Assembly: GCA_963746955.1 (NCBI GenBank)
Contig: CAVVDR010000012.1
Coordinates: forward strand, 29,643-93,642
DNA: 64,000 nt
Reading direction: 5' to 3'
Source of the DNA: DASQBT01 sp963746955
Lineage (GTDB): Bacteria; Pseudomonadota; Gammaproteobacteria; Burkholderiales; Thiobacillaceae
Within the stretch, counting starts at the first letter, position 1; every line of letters starts with the position of its first letter. A model generated the notes under the pieces. The model was not told the DNA's origin. It was given only the letters and a program-made list of their open reading frames with translations, and made no database searches. Positions 63,458-64,000 of this stretch are shown in pieces. Made by a program: the position numbers and the translations under genes.

Positions 63458-64000
63458 TCAGGCGGCCTTGTCGAGTCCGAAGGCCTGATGCAAGACGCGC
63501 ACTGCCAACTCCATGTACTTGTCTTCCACCACAACGGAAATCTTGATTTCAGAGGTGGAGATCATCTGGATGTTGATGCCTTCCTTGGCCAAGGCCTCGA
63601 ACATGCTGCGCGCGATGCCGACGTGGGAGCGCATCCCCACTCCCACCGCCGACACTTTGGCGATCTTGTCATCGCCCATTACCTCGCGGGCGTTGATTGA
63701 TGCGGCCGTGTTCTTGCAGATTTCCATGGTGCGGGTGAAATCGTTGCGGTGCACGGTGAAGGTGAAATCAGTCGTGTTGTTGGCCCCCACGTTCTGGATG
63801 ATCATGTCCACGTCGACGTTGGCATCCGCCACCGGCCCGAGGATTTGGTAAGCCACGCCGGGACGGTCTGGAACGCCAAGAACGGTGACTTTGGCTTCGT
63901 CCCGATTGAAGGCAATACCGGAGATGATGGGTTGTTCCATAGTGTCTTCCTCGAAAGTGATGAGGGTGCCATCGCCTTCTTCGGCAAAGCTGGACAACAC
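63458..64000 (-). CDS. lysC: Aspartate kinase, C-terminal part (start outside window)
   Basis: This is the C-terminal half of aspartokinase, which phosphorylates aspartate at the entry to lysine, threonine and methionine synthesis. The visible part carries the end of the kinase domain (SSFAEEGDGTLITFEED) and the two ACT regulatory domains: AKVTVLGVPDRPGVAYQILG and KVSAVGVGMRSHVGIARSMF, then INIQMISTSEIKISVVVEDK. The frame is open through the right edge, so the first half of the gene lies beyond. It is followed by tRNA-Ser and tRNA-Arg, an order frequent in betaproteobacteria. Confidence 0.95.
   Translation of the reverse strand: MLSSFAEEGDGTLITFEEDTMEQPIISGIAFNRDEAKVTVLGVPDRPGVAYQILGPVADANVDVDMIIQNVGANNTTDFTFTVHRNDFTRTMEICKNTAASINAREVMGDDKIAKVSAVGVGMRSHVGIARSMFEALAKEGINIQMISTSEIKISVVVEDKYMELAVRVLHQAFGLDKAA

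Overview
The window is about 64 kb of GC-rich proteobacterial chromosome. It is most like a betaproteobacterium, judging from the imuB-dnaE2 mutagenesis cassette, the lysC / tRNA-Ser / tRNA-Arg neighbourhood and the style of the exopolysaccharide genes. The genus cannot be fixed from sequence alone. The backbone is interrupted by at least five insertion sequences (IS1182-, IS5-, IS3-type and two copies of an IS200/IS605-type element), several broken genes and a few AT-richer genes that look imported.

Layout. 1-4.7 kb: the end of imuB and a dnaE2 (imuC) carrying an in-frame insert of short repeats. 4.7-6.4 kb: an IS1182-type element. 6.6-16.4 kb: ordinary accessory and housekeeping genes (2-TM protein of unknown function, MFS exporter fused to a dimeric-barrel domain, YceI, glucokinase, TVP38-type membrane protein, Nudix hydrolase, glycine-zipper protein, SRPBCC protein, GMC oxidoreductase with a CxxCxxCxxxC motif). 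16.9-44.4 kb: a large surface-polysaccharide locus. It opens with a YjbE/YjbF-like pair and a 1,200-residue protein joining GfcC-like, YjbH-like and PAP2-phosphatase segments. DgkA-like kinase, Wza-like export protein, Wzz, Wzx flippase, acyl-, methyl-, fucosyl- and glycosyltransferases, an asparagine synthase, a Wzy-like polymerase, a carbamoyltransferase and a WecA-type initiating transferase follow. Several genes here are broken (two GTs and a methyltransferase remnant).

44.8-54.0 kb holds the most unusual block, a tightly overlapping operon that looks like a RiPP (ribosomally made, modified peptide) pathway. It encodes a nucleotidyltransferase, a PqqD-type recognition domain whose own C-terminus looks like a Cys/Trp-rich precursor peptide, three tandem ferritin-like (DUF455-type) diiron proteins, an HPr-kinase-like kinase, an uncharacterised helical protein, an S26-type peptidase, an asparagine-synthetase-like enzyme without its glutaminase cysteine, and a JmjC/cupin hydroxylase-like protein. 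A near-consensus promoter precedes the PqqD-peptide gene and a terminator-like hairpin follows it, as expected if the peptide is made in excess over its enzymes. The enzyme set overlaps that of kinase-bearing lasso-peptide clusters, but the peptide does not look like a lasso precursor and no B2-type protease is seen.

54.1-58.7 kb: a decayed TylF-type methyltransferase, then (minus strand) a sulfotransferase, an ABC exporter and a GT4 glycosyltransferase, which could serve either the polysaccharide or the peptide. 58.9-63.2 kb: a wrecked mobile element (IS3-type copy with a nonsense codon, small ORFs, and a serine recombinase that has lost its catalytic N-terminus and is split by an IS200-type copy) abutting tRNA-Arg. 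The window closes with tRNA-Arg(ACG), tRNA-Ser(GCT) and the C-terminal part of lysC, all on the minus strand.
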